Origin: Leucocoprinus leucothites
Lineage: Eukaryota; Basidiomycota; Agaricomycetes; Agaricales; Agaricaceae
NCBI GenBank assembly: GCA_013368445.1
Contig: JAACJO010000014.1
Span: forward strand, 124,001-188,000
Direction: 5' to 3'
Length of the DNA stretch: 64,000 nt
This document shows, one piece after another, positions 47,139 to 59,954 of the stretch. The stretch's first letter is position 1. Each line of letters opens with the position of its first letter. A program made the translations under genes and the position numbers. The notes under the pieces are model-generated. The model had not been told where the DNA came from, ran no database searches, and saw only the letters and a list, made by a program, of their open reading frames with translations.

Positions 47139-47890
47139 CTTGGACAGGGTTGAGTCGGAAAGGGTTGGAGGGAGGTTAAAAGGCAATAATAACAATAAAA
47201 ATGGGGGTCCAGAATCTGATTAACTATATCTGATGAAAGGATAGAGTGATTTGTGTGGAGGCGTATGAACGTGCACGTCAACACCACAAAGTGTAGAGTT
47301 CTGATAAACCGAGGTAAGCCCACCACGCACGTTCAATCGTAGTAGATGTCTCAACCCACTGATGGTTCGGGTCTACAACAAAGACCTTGGGACGTACCAG
47401 CCCAGAATAGGCTCTGGCGAGGTAGCTGGGGAAGAATTGAATCGACCTGGCATCGTTGCTCCGCACAATTTATCCCACAAGAATGACGGCAAGCATTACT
47501 GCTACCCGGGCCGGATGCGGCAGGCGGGCCCGTAGCGCCCGCGGACCAGGCTAGGCACGTGCTCCCGAACCCAAAGTCCGAATCAGATCTGAGCGCCTCG
47601 ACTCTTCCATCAACGTCAACGTTGAACGAAACATGGGCGCTAGTGGGTCCATGTCTTCTGCAGTCACAAACCTGGATCAAGGATCCGAGCATCCAGAATT
47701 ACGCGAAAATCATTACTATTTTATGGAGTGCCGCGCCCGATCTTAGGCCACGGATTACCGAATGTCTTGCATCGAGGAAATGAGGACTCCTATGTTCAGC
47801 AGCCGCCGCGCACAAAGCCTGATTCAGAACGGTTAAATTGCCCTAGGTTCACCATTCTCCGTTTATTCTTCCCTCGATTTTTGCGATATC
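47139..47890. other. Divergent promoter region between GUT2 and the ABC transporter
   Basis: 752 bases; no gene. GC-rich in the middle (about 47500-47560). The last 100 bases before ATG 47891 are pyrimidine-rich (ccgtttattcttccctcg), a likely core promoter. Short frames on both strands have no features. Confidence 0.5.
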
Positions 47891-50800
47891 ATGGCCTCCG
47901 GTAAAGATATATCGCCCTCCTCTTTGCAAGAGCAGACTCCAGGCGCGGGTCCCTCTCAGCTTCATCACCATGGTGCCACCATGGACACATCTCCTACCTC
48001 GAGACCACAGCACATTCAGTTATCGCCTGCCACGGAGTTTCATCATATACGCGAAGGTGAAGCGCGTCCCGGTGCATTGGACAGGACGCATTCTCGTGTA
48101 TCGGTGGATTTCTTTGATCCCAAGGGCGTCCGTAAGCTATCACGAACGCTGAGCCGCGTTTCTGCGCAATCAATCGGAGAAGCACCAATTTCGGAGGAGG
48201 AAGAACGAGAATCGGAGGCGTCACAGGAAATCCGAAGCCCGTTGGTGACCAGTTCGATTTCGAAAAAGCTGTCAGAACGTATCTCCGAAAGTGAGTGAAA
48301 CACCTCTCAGTGCTTGTCTCTTCAACATGCTCATATATCCCTTCTTCAAAGGCGTGGCGAGGCTGGTATTAAAACTCGTCAGCTTGGGGTACTGTTCGAG
48401 AATTTGGGAGTCGTGGGGCTCGGTGCATCTGCCAGTCATCAACAGACCCTTGGTTCTCTCTTTAATCCAATGAATATTGTCCGCGGCGTCCAATCCATTC
48501 GCCACCCACCTCTAAGGAACATCCTCACGGACTTTGAAGGTGTTGTACGCCCAGGCGAAATGCTCCGTATGACTTCACTATTTGCCGCTTGTCTATTCAC
48601 TTCGCTCATTAGTTGTTTCTCAGTTGTTCTCGGGAGACCAGGTTCTGGTTGTTCAACCCTCCTCAAAACGCTCGCTAACCGCCGTTCCGAGTACCATGCG
48701 ATCAAGGGTGACGTTTATTACGACTCACTCACACCATCTCAAATCACACAGAGGTACCGTGGTGACGTGCAATATTGCCCTGAAGACGACATCCTCTTTC
48801 CAACTCTCACCGTCGACAATACTGTACACTTCGCTGCTACGACACGTGCTCCTCAGCCCAGAATCGAGGACCAGACGAGAAAGGAGTATACACGGCTGAT
48901 CACGGATGTGTATACGACAATTTTTGGTTTGACCCACGTCAAGGGTACGTTAGTGGGTGATGCTGCCATTAGAGGAGTTAGTGGTGGAGAGAAGAAACGT
49001 GTCAGTATTAGTGAGACGTTGGCTACACGTAGCTTGATCAACTCTTGGGACAAGTATGCTTCATTTTCCCTTTACCTTCTCTATCCTGATCTCATGATAT
49101 TTTCTCCCATAGTTCAACGAAAGGTCTCGATGCGTCGACGGCTCTCGAGTTCGCCCGTGCCCTCCGCATTGCCACAGACCTCGTACACGTCTCAACCATA
49201 GTCTCGATCTATCAGGCTGGAGAATCTCTCTACGACATTTTCGATAAAGTATGCGTCATCTACGAAGGTCGCATGGCATACTTCGGCCCAGCATCTCAAG
49301 CAAGACAATATTTTATCGATATGGGATACCAACCAGCCAACCGCCAGACAACTCCAGACTTTTTGGTCAGCGTCACGGACCCCGAGGGACGAAGGGAACG
49401 AAAGTTTGAGGGCGAATCTGAGTCGGAAGCTTCTGGATCCACACGAGAGAATGGCAGTGAACGAATGTCACTTACGAGGAGACCGATACCTCGTACAGCA
49501 GCTGAGTTTGCGGAGTATTACAAGCACAGTAAAGTCCGTGAAGGAAATTTGCAGGATATAGAAGATTATAAAGAAAACTTCGTTGGGAAGCATGGGTTGG
49601 AGGAGAGTTATAGAGAAAGCTCGCGAGCAGAACATGCAAGGCACACGAGGAAGAAGGTACGCCACAATTTTGTCTTGCATTCGCCCCAGTGAGAAGAATT
49701 GTTGACCAGGGAGGAACATTTTACTAGAGCCCATATATCATCTCGTTACCAATGCAAGTTAAGATTGTGATGTTACGTAGGATACAGATCATAAAGGGAA
49801 ACTATACTGCTCAGGTGCTCTCTACCATGTATGTACGATTCTGCTGCTGTGGCTACCAACGTTTCCTGACGGAGAGCTCTAGCATTTTTGTTATCCAAGC
49901 AGTCATCATCGGTACGACGTTCGTTCAAATGACAGACGCTACAAACGGCTATTTCTCTCGTGGAGGTGTCCTCTTCTTGTATGCCCTCTCCGCTCTCCCA
50001 ATCCTCAACTGTAGCCATCACTAACGAAGCTCCGTAGCTCGATATTCGCACCAACTCTATTCAGCATGTCCGAAATCCCTTCTCTCTTTGCGCAACGCCC
50101 TATCGTCCTTCGACACGCCCAAGCAGCGATGTATCATCCTTTCGTTGAAGCTTTAGCGCTGACATTAGTGGACATTCCGTTCACTTTAATCACGATTTCA
50201 TTGTTTGTAATCGTGATTTACTTTGTCTCGGGTCTACAAACGAGCGCTTGGCAATTCTTGTAAGCTTTTTACTTGTGACTTCATATCACAATTGATTGTT
50301 GACCTTGTATATTCCAAGCACGTTTTATGTGTTCATTGTCACAGTAGCTATATCCATGAAAGCTTTCTTTCGTGGGCTGGCAGCTGCTTCCCTGCCGAGG
50401 CTCCTGCGCAGGCTGTCGCTGGAGTTTTGCTACTGGCTTTATCGCTGTACACTGGTTATCAGATTCCGAGGAAACAGATGATTGGCGCCTTGAGGTGGAT
50501 TTCTTATATCAATGTGAGTCTTCCCCTGCGACGTGTCATTTCACTTGCACTCATATTTCTTTATCTGAATAGCCGATTGCTTACGCTTTCGAGGCGCTCA
50601 TAACTAATGAGTTCCACACGCTTAATGGTCCTTGTTCGAACCTCGTTCCTTCGGGTCCAGGCTATGAAAGTATTTTGATTGCGAACCAAGTTTGTCCCGT
50701 CGTTGGTGCCGAACCAGGACAAAGCAATGTAGCTGGTGAACGATACATCAGCCTGTCATTTGGCTATTCTTTTAGTCACATTTGGCGAGTGAGTTTCTCT

Positions 50801-53760
50801 TCCACATTCCTATCCCTTCATTTTTTCATCTGTCGTGACATAGAATTATGCTATCCTTTGTGCCTTTGGCATATTCTTCGTTCTTTGTCTCCTTTTCTTC
50901 ACCGAGTTCAATACCCGTGCAACAAGATCCATGTCCGTCATGCAGTTCAAACGCGGATCCAAATCTGCTGTAATACAAGAAGCGGAGGAAGCCGTTGGAT
51001 CAGATGAAGAGAAAAGACCTACTACGAAGGAAGAAACCACCGTAACCGGTAATGGAGAGACCGAAGAAGAGGAAAAGATCAAAGAGGTAGCATTAAAGGA
51101 GGCGCCGAAGATGACGAACACGTTTTCTTGGCAACACGTAAACTATGTGATTTCTACTGGCAGAGGCAAGACGCGCAAGTTGCTGGATGACGTGAGCGGG
51201 TATGTGAGTCCGGGCAAGCTGACGGCGTTGATGGGCGAGTCTGGGGCTGGCAAGGTGCATTTTTGCCATTCACGCTTCAATTCAACTGGCTCACTGAGAA
51301 TTGGACAGACGACATTGCTGAATGTTCTAGCTGAGCGCGTTGACACTGGTGTCGTTACAGGTGATCGGTTTTTCAATGGGCAGTCACTTCCGGCCGATTT
51401 CCAGGCTCAGACGGGCTATTGTCAGCAGATGGATACGCATGAACCTACGAGTAGTGTTAGAGAAGCTCTCAGGTTTTCTGCAAGGCTGAGGCAGCCTTCG
51501 AGCGTTCCAGTTCAAGAAAAGGATGACTAGTGCGTAGTAGTCGCATCCCAACCGAACGCCGTTGACCCAATATCGCTCGTGTAGTGCCGACCAGGTTCTG
51601 GAGATGTGTGGACTTGGGCCATTTGCTGATGCGATTGTGGGATCCTTGGGCGTTGAGCAGAGGAAGAGAACGACCATCGGCGTTGAACTCGCTGCCAAGG
51701 TGAGTTCTCTATTCACTTCTGACTTGATGAAAAAAATGTTCACAGCCGTCGTAGCCGAAGTTATTGTTGTTTTTGGATGAACCGACTTCTGGTCTGGATT
51801 CGCAGAGCGCTTGGGCCATCGTCTCATTTCTGAGGCAGTTGGCAGATAATGGACAAGCTATTTTGTGCACGTACGTCCCAACACTTTCTCCAGGGTACAG
51901 ACTGATGACGTTCAAACCTGTCAGGATTCATCAGGTACGAGCTTTCGAATGATTCGTGTTAAGTAGAGATTTGACGATAAGCTCAGCCTTCCGCAGAGCT
52001 CTTTTGCGTAAGATTCGCTCAGCTACAGTAGAGATTAAATCTGACGACGCATTTCCAGGTTTTTGATCGACTCCTGTTACTCCGAAAAGGAGGCCAGACG
52101 GTCTATTTTGGGGACATCGGCCCCGACGCTACCTCTGTGATCAACTACTTTGAAGCTGGCGGTGGACGGCCTATACAGCCTGGGGAAAACCCGTACGTAC
52201 TATTCATTGACCCTGCAATTCCCGTGTCCGACGCCATCTTAGGGCCGAATATATGCTCGAGGTTGTCGGGGCTGGTGCTACCGCCGTCGCCGAACAAGAT
52301 TGGTACGAAGTATGGATCAATTCGACGGGATGCGCGAAATTATACGAGGATCTCGATCGCATTCATACCGAAGGAAGGCAGCAGCCGCCTGTTGGTCAGA
52401 CCCTTCATGGAACATACGCCACGCCGTGGATGTTCCAGACAAAGACTTTGTTGAGGCGACAATATGCAAGCTATTGGCGCAATCCGACGTATCTCATGTC
52501 CAAGCTTACGCTCAATATTATCGGAGGATTGTTCATAGGGTTTACGTTCTTCAAGTCGGGTAGTAGCATTCAGGCTAACCAGGACAAGCTCTTCGTGAGT
52601 GTCGATGCTTTTCAATTAGAATGATCACTCAATCCAGCAGTCTATCTTCATGGGAACTGTCCTTGTACGTTGGGTTCATTATTTACTCATAACACTTCAA
52701 GTTCAGTTTACTTCCAGAGTGCTCCTCTTGGTGGACAAGTGCATGTTCCGTATATCAATGTATGTATGACCCCAGTATCCTAATACGAGTCGCCTGACTG
52801 GTATCCAGATGCGCAACATATACGAGATCCGCGAACGTCCAAGTCGAACGTATAACTGGTCAGCACTCACGACGTCGCAGCTTCTTTGTGAGATTCCCTG
52901 GAACATGATTGGAGCTTCGCTATTCTTCTGCTGTTGGTACTGGACGGTTGGGTTTGCTACTTCTAGAGCAGCCTTCACCTGGTTCGTATATGGGGTTCAG
53001 TTTCCCCTTTACTGGACTACTATAGCCTTGACTGTGGCCTCAGCGAGTCCCACAGCGGAGATCGCTGGCCTGCTTTACTCGTTTCTATTCACATTCGTCC
53101 TTACATTGTGAGTTGCTTTATTCACCTTTTCCTCCTCAAGTTGTTGATTTCGTTTTAGCAATGGCGTGCTTCAGCCCTTTCGTCAACTCGGCTGGTGGAA
53201 ATGGATGTACCACCTGTCTCCGTATACTTATCTCATTGAAGCACTGCTTGGCCAAGGTGCGTGTTCATGGTCGTTTATCCCCTTCGAGAATGCTAAATCG
53301 TAACGCAGCGATCGGACATATGGAGATCAATTGTTCGCCTACTGAATTTGTCACTGTCGATCCTCCCTCGGACCAAACATGCGGATCTTTCCTTCAGGAT
53401 TATATCTCCCGTGCCGGAGGATATATCACCAATTCCGATGCAGTCAGCGGCTGCCAGTTCTGCTCCGCGAGAACAACTGACCAATGGATGAAACCAAATT
53501 TCAACATCTCATATTCAAACCATTGGCGAGATTTTGGTATTTTCTGGGGTTATATTGCGTTCAACGTACGCTGTTCAATTATTCAGTTGTCACCCGCACA
53601 AAGCTAATGTCTTGATGCACAGACAATATGTGTCTATCTCTTCACCTACCTCATTCGAGTACGGTCACACAGACACTTGATCGCCTTCAGTAAACGGAGC
53701 GTTTCGTCATTCCTCGATGTGTTCAAAGTCAAAAAGAGTGACATAGATCTAGAGAAATAG
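47891..53760 (+). CDS. PDR-type (ABCG) ABC transporter, full-size
   Basis: A plasma-membrane pump of the pleiotropic drug resistance type, exporting hydrophobic compounds with ATP. Order: a Ser-rich N-terminal region, NBD1, six helices, NBD2, six helices. NBD1 has [14 protein letters not shown] (Cys for the Walker A Lys, normal for fungal PDR), signature [11 protein letters not shown] and [11 protein letters not shown]2 has [17 protein letters not shown] split by an intron near 51256, signature [18 protein letters not shown] and [15 protein letters not shown]. Membrane segments include [24 protein letters not shown] and [20 protein letters not shown]. The extracellular loop after the last NBD2 helices is Cys-rich ([15 protein letters not shown]). 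About 20 short introns are needed; all joins I tested kept frame. It ends KKSDIDLEK and TAG 53758. No substrate can be inferred. Confidence 0.9.
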
Positions 53761-53817
53761 ATGCAAGCGATGAACTACATAGACCATTCGTCATGGAATA
53801 TAGTATTTCGCATTGCT

Positions 53818-55529
53818 CTACCCCTGCGCAACACCAATCTCCTCTCCGATTTTAGGTCGTTTCATTTGTTTGTCTTCCTTAAGGACTCGATGGCGCGAAG
53901 CTGTTCTGTGAGTCTGGATTGCTACGACACTGTGAAATGCTCGTATGAGCTTATGGAGCTCTCCCATATAAGCATTTTGAGACGCTTCGACCCCAGAAAT
54001 ACTCTCTATAGCTGGAAATAGCATTAGAATATTCCGAGCAAGGTCTATCTTCCCATCTAATGTGGTCGGAGCCGCAGAATACCTTATCACCTTCAGTTCT
54101 TGCAAAGGACAATCGGTATGTGGAGTATAAAGAAGTGGTGTCCCGAGCTGGCTCAGGTCAAGTGGAAGGGCGAGATACTGAAGATGAGGAAGTTGAGAGA
54201 TCTCGATGAGGACTTTGGCGCTGAGAAAGCTACTGTAATCGTTGAGAATTGCGAAGGATTTCAGCTCTGGCCAGGAGCTCACGAGGCCGGTGATATTGGC
54301 ATCGGCAAGGCAATGAGGAATTGTATCAATCTGGAACGATTGCATCGTGGCTCGGGAAATGATCGATGAGATATCCTGCAGTAAGAGTTGGGGAACGCCA
54401 GAACCAGGCTGGGCTTGTAATGTCAAATTTCGCATTTTAGGGAAATTGACGGAGGCTCGATCACAGAGTGATTTCCATACTAATTCGCTAGCCTGGGCAA
54501 TGAATATGGTGAGGGTTGAAAGAGAGGATGATGTAACCCCGTCAAGCAAAAAACTATGCAAGTCGCTAGCATCACCGGTTACATGGAGGCTACGAAGGGC
54601 CGGTGATGCATCGACTTTCATACGCTTTCCGAGCGAAACAGGATCCCGTAGCGGGAAGAGCCTGAGGTCGACCCTCAGGGCTTTGAGGTGAGGAGATTGG
54701 TCGAAAATATCGGCAATGGTGACGGCCGATTGCGTATACCTTTGGATGGACATCCCTTGAAGGATGAAATCCAAAGTCAAGGATTCGAGCCCATTGAAAA
54801 ATAGGAAACACTCCAGAAGCCTGGGAGATGGCGGACCGTGATAATAAAGACTGGACAGCTCTATCGATTGCGATTTGAGCATTGCCTGGAAAACTTCAAC
54901 ACCTCCAGCGTGTGCGAGAGTGGTCATGTAGGAAACCTGTCCGAGCGATGGGGACATCAGTGGCGTCATCGAGTGAAGCCATGTGGCAACTCCTCCGTTT
55001 GACCCTCTGAAATCAAGGCTGAGTGACTTCAGGTTGGGAATGAGAGGTACAGTGCCACTGAGCCCCAAGGATACAGAAAGCATGGACCATAGCGATGTTT
55101 CTCTGGTTCCCGTTGTTAATTGAAAGTGAAAATTGTGGATATGAGATAGATAGCCAGAGGCGCGGATCCGCTGCTCCTGTGAAAGTGGTTCTTGCAGTAC
55201 CTTAGAGGACGGTATTTTTACTTGTTCAGTTTTCACTGTCGGTTCTTTGTCAGGTTACTCACCCAGTACCCTCCCTGATTGTCCTGGAGGAACCTCAACT
55301 GTTCCTGGCCGCCGGCACAGGACGAGTTGATTACTAAACGAACGGGCTCAAGTGATGCCATGCTACGCCAAAGATGCTCCAAAGCAAGACCTGTGAGCGT
55401 CGGCGAAAGCAAGGCAACACATAGCAATGCTCTGCGCTTCTCGCCTATGACCTCTTTCTGATCGAGAGGGAGGTAAATGTGAAGATGGGAGAGAATCTCT
55501 GTCCATACGTCAAGGTTTCCGAGTATCAT
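53818..55529 (-). CDS. F-box-like/LRR protein, minus-strand array member 1
   Basis: Exon 1 (55263-55529, ATG 55529) reads MILGNLDVWTEILSHLHIYL, then KRRALLCVALLSPTLTGLAL EHLWRSMASLEPV and ends GGYW; this is a short F-box-like helix set. The intron 55201-55262 (gtgagt...ctctaag) joins in phase to VLQEPLSQEQRIRASGYLSH. Exon 2 is a leucine-rich solenoid to the stop at 53818. The last residues are Lys/Arg-rich (about KEDKQMKRPKIGEEIG). It ends only 58 bases from the ABC transporter stop, so the two genes converge. It shares its exon plan with the next three genes. Family role would be an SCF adaptor; target unknown. Confidence 0.75.
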
Positions 55530-55649
55530 TTTCGATTTTCGAGTGGGTAACTATAGGAGAGCAAACCTGAGAGTAAATCGGCATCGTGTTTGCTCTTCGA
55601 ACTTCATTGGACACAAGCGTAAACAAGTTCAATCTCTACCCATTCTGGA

Positions 55650-57359
55650 TTACGGCTCTAGGCGCCTGTCCTCTTTTGACGCCCTACTGGGTTCTGTCTT
55701 CTTCGTGGTACGTTCCTCTAGCTCCCTTCGCCGCAGATACGTGACTACCATTCTCCTAAAAGATCCGACCAACTTCTCCAGCTCTCCGAGGTATTGACTG
55801 TGATGAGACTCGTCGGTGAAGAGTCTCTCGAGTATGGGGAACAAGATCAAGAGATTACTCGCCACCTCAATCTTACTCTCCAAGCTTGAGGGTGCACCAG
55901 AAATGCTGGTCATGGTAAGTGCCTGAACTAAGCTACGGGAAACTGCCACTGGCTCTTCGGGAAGCGGTGTCCCCAGGACTGAAAGCTCGAGGGGTAATTT
56001 GACATGGCGGAGGTGTGTCGCATGCGAAATTCTGATTAACACCGTCGCGGAGAAACGGGTGGATGTGTCGTTAGTAATCGAAAGGGTATGGAGTTTCGGC
56101 CAAGAATCCAGCATCCCACTGATGTTCGCTTCGTTGAAACAATGAGGGATACCGCTTAGCTCGAAGGACTCCACTGTTGTCCGAGAAAGCAGGGCTGATA
56201 AATCCTGCATCAACAGCTGCTGGATTCCTCCCCCTGCTCTTCGAAAGCAGAGCGAGCGTAGTTTCGGAAAGTTGGAGACTATTCGGTCACAGACAACCTT
56301 CCAAACAAGCCCATTTGTTTGGAAGATTGTGACTGAGAGCGATAGTAAAGAAAGCGATTTGATGCCATTGAGGAGGAATTGCGCTATGTCCGAGGCATCG
56401 CCGGCAATGTGAAGATTTATAAGAGATGGCGAGGGGTACGTCTTTGGAAATGTATCACTGGCTCTTGATGTCTCTATGGTGGAGTTGCGAAGTGGAAATA
56501 CTCTAAGGTCGACCTCCAGCTCCTTTAGCTTTGGCAAACTCTCGAAGGCCTCAAAGATGGACGATCCCGCCGTGTATCGTGGTATGGAGGATCCACTGAA
56601 CGCGCTTATGAGCTTGAGCGTCTCAAGGCTGTCAAAAGAAAGACAGTTCTGGAGGAGGGATGAGGAGGGATATCCGTGGTAAGAGATGTCAATTATGGAT
56701 AGTGACCGCGACTTGAGACCAGCTTGAAGTGTGTCGACCCCACCAGCATGTGAAGCCGAAACATTTTGATATGAGATAGATTTCAAGGTGGATGACAGAA
56801 GCGGACCTATGGTGTTGATCCAATGACTGACGTAGCCAGCTTTACTGAAATCGAAACATAATGACTGGACACTTGGCAACACGACTCCACCGAAGCTATG
56901 GCTGAGCGTGGCATATAGGCCCATCTCCTTCACAACGCCGACTTGTGTTCGCAAGTGGCGGATGCGAGCAAGATACTCCCATGCACGATTGAGGTCGTCG
57001 GAATTGAGAGCACGTTTGAGCCACTATATGCAAACGCTAAACTAGGTAGTTCAACCTCTCAGAATACAGGGGCTTACCCAGTAACCTCCCGAATTTTCGG
57101 GTAAAAACTTTATGATATTTTCATCAACGGTGCTGGCTTTCGCGTTAATTACACATGTTATTGGCTCAATGGACGTCATGGATTGCCATAAGACATCCAG
57201 GGCGGATGTGGTAAGAGATGGCGATAGCAAAGCGACACGGAGGAGAGCCCTGCGTTTATCTTTAACCTCTGATTCTGAATCGAACTCGAACGATATTTCC
57301 AAGTACTTGAGAACCTCTGACCAGACATCAAGATTTCCGAGTAGATCGAGAGAGGGCAT
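55650..57359 (-). CDS. F-box-like/LRR protein, minus-strand array member 2
   Basis: Exon 1 (57078-57359) reads MPSLDLLGNLDVWSEVLKYL EISF, then KRRALLRVALLSPSLTTSAL DVLWQSMTSIEP and GGYW. The intron 57024-57077 (gtaagc...catatag) joins in frame to WLKRALNSDDLNRAWEYLAR IRHLRTQ. The long exon 2 is a leucine-rich solenoid that aligns along its length with member 1 (for example LLQDLSALLSR- and SGIPHC-like segments) and ends with a charged tail (RELEERTTKKTEPSRASKED). 120 bases separate it from the start of member 1. No frame break. Confidence 0.75.
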
Positions 57360-57766
57360 ACTTGTAGTTCAGATGGAATGGAGACGAGAAGGAAGCTACT
57401 TGAGTTGCTTCGAGGAGGGGGCATCCTATATGGTAGGCGATCATGTGCTTCCGTTCTGATAAGCGCTTTTGTATGGGATCATAACTGACCTCTGAATCCT
57501 GATCGCAGTTCTAGTCGAGCTACGGCTTCTATCCGCAGCAACGACAGTCAGCGAACGCACGTGTTCTCAAGTATTCCTTGATGAGCGTATATAATTAGAA
57601 ATCCATTTGCGCAAACAGACTGTAGTTTTCGACCAAGTGTAACCGTGATCGTGGTATCAACGGGGCCCTAGAACCTTGGTTTACAAATGTTCTAGAGACT
57701 AATAGTACCCACCATGGCTGAAATTGAAAGATCACGAGTCACTGCTAGAATACATAGTTTTAGTAT
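57360..57766. other. Intergenic, promoter of array member 2
   Basis: About 400 bases with no gene; probably the promoter of member 2 and the 3' flank of member 3. Confidence 0.5.
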
Positions 57767-59368
57767 TTATAGACTAGAGAGTTTCTGCGATCCGTTGGAA
57801 ACTGGGAGCGGGCGGAAGCTCTTAATAAGTTCTTGTAGCTCCTCGATTACGCCCTCTTCGTCTACAGCTGCAGATATCTTTTTAATATTGGGGAACAAAC
57901 GGAGGAGATTCTTAAAGACGATTATCTTCTTGGATCCCCGGTTCGGGATACCCTCCAAACGAGAACATCGGAGCTCAGTCAAGCGGCTGGCCGGATGACT
58001 GGCATTTAAGGATAAGTCTTCAGTAAGGAAGGTGAAGTCCAGGGGAAGAGTGAGGTCCTGGAAGCAGGCAAGGCGGGAGAAGTCGACCAACACTGAAGAT
58101 GAAATGGGGCGAGCATCATTATCGCCTTCGGAAATGGACAATTCACGAAGGCTTGGCCAAGATTCAACTAATGAGGTGAGCTCATCTGCCGACAAATTAA
58201 GAGGCACGCCATTAAACCGAAACGTCTGCAGTTTGTTTGTGTGGTCCTTCAAGGGTTCCAAGGAAGAGAACATGACTCCTCTGTGCGGTATCTCATCCAA
58301 TTTTCTGAGGATTTCAAGATGAAGGTGTCGTAGTTGGGCGAAAAAGGGTTGGGAGAAAATGCCTCTAAAGTCCGTGCTTTCGAGATATGTCGAGAGGGTC
58401 AGTGTATGAAGGGATGGTAAATCCCAAGTGACTGCCGGCCTTCGATCGTTGAGGACAATGTGCAACTTCTGAAGGCTGTGGAAATTTATTTCTACAGTAT
58501 AGTTTCTAGATGCTTCTCTCCTAATGGGGCCGATGCGAATGTAAAGCACCTCGAGATTCTTCATATTCTTCAGGCTTGAACAGATTATGCTGTCATAGCG
58601 AGGATGCTTAAGAGCGTAGTCATCGTGAACTTCGAGTCGTTTGATGGCCGTGAAGCTCGAGGTGGGAGGAGTAGGGATCTTAAGAGTGCTACCTCTCCTC
58701 TTGAGTTTGTAAATGACTTCGTTGAGGTTGGGCAGCTCTCGCGATCGGACAATGTGCTGAATCCGTGGGAGATTGCCCTCCCAGTGAGGGCAAACAAAGG
58801 TAATGGAGGTAATGCTTGGGGAGAGAATGTGAACAACGACACTGCTGAACGACAAAGGTGGGGTTTCTGTAATGAACATCGACAAAGACCGTAAACTCGG
58901 AAGGATAAGCTCTCTGAAGAGGAGTGTGGATAGGATGTGCCAGAACTCTAGCTCGTGCAGGTTTATTGGAGCATGGAACCTTCGGACGCGTTCGAGGTAG
59001 AATGTGACGCGATCCAGGTACTTGTCTCTTGAAAGCGGCCGGGAAATATACTAGCGTGCTTCCTCAGCTACTAAGTCAATGCTTACAGATATCGGAGGTC
59101 ATACCCATCGATCAAGATCCACAACTGCAGGCAGTCCAAAGGAGCTCTCACATGCTCCCATAACCCGAAGAATTGGAGTAAGTGTCGTCATGCTCTTCCA
59201 CAGCGTGTCCAACCCGATTTCGGTCAGTTTTGGAGAAAGGAGAGCCAGCGTAAGAGCAGCTTTACGCTTCTCTCTAACTATCATGGTCTCATCATGATCT
59301 AGCGACACCTCAAACTCCTGGAGAATCATTCTCCACACATCGAGGTTTTCAAGCGATATCGTTGCCAT
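57767..59368 (-). CDS. F-box-like/LRR protein, minus-strand array member 3
   Basis: Exon 1 (59106-59368) reads MATISLENLDVWRMILQEFE VSLDHDE, then KRKAALTLALLSPKLTEIGL DTLWKSMTTLTPILRVMG. The intron 59051-59105 (gtatga...gctag) joins to YISRPLSRDKYLDRVTFYLE RVRRF and LHELEFWHILSTLLFRELIL PSLRSL. The solenoid continues to the stop at 57767. It is closest to member 4 (shared PASRLTELRCxRxEGIP and KIxVxKNLLRLFPxxxxIxA patterns near the C-terminus), so these two are the more recent duplicates. No frame break is seen. Confidence 0.75.
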
Positions 59369-59954
59369 TCGGATCGTGGAACGAGCGGTATGGTTTCAAG
59401 AATAATGAGAGCTCGAAAGGACTAGAGGGACCCGACAGCGTTCTGAATTAGCCGTCTAGAGTCATATATGTACCGGGCCGGTCGCCGATTTTCTAGCCCA
59501 TATACATGAATTCAGTGCAAGATAGCTAACTCTCGCTTAGTTTTTTTTCACAAGGAGACGAATCGTGGATGAATAGCTAGTAGTGATTTTGGAGGGGCCG
59601 TTGTTGATACGATTTTTTTCTTTTGTCTAGTGTACGAATTTTGTGATCTGCCGATCGCATACCAAATAGGGATATGAGGGACTGAAATGTCATCTCTCGA
59701 CATTTTATAGCCTGCTGTCTAATTGGAATATATTGCAAAGGCAACCCTCGGGTCTTTCTCTCCCGCGAGAACTGCGGTGAATCTTCATATTACTTACTCC
59801 ACTCAATATTTGATGGACGAATATAGACCGCAACAAGCTTCAAATTCTCAAAATTGTAGGCTACTAATCACTGACAGCCATAATTTTGAGAGTAGAAGTT
59901 ATCATTGAAATACGAAAAACCGTTTTTGTGTTAGAGAATGACATTAGCAATGAT
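59369..59954. other. Intergenic, AT-rich, no gene seen
   Basis: 586 bases between members 3 and 4. It has T-rich runs (59539-59548, 59620-59630) and no recognisable coding or repeat structure. A short plus-strand frame at 59723-59908 has no features. Confidence 0.5.
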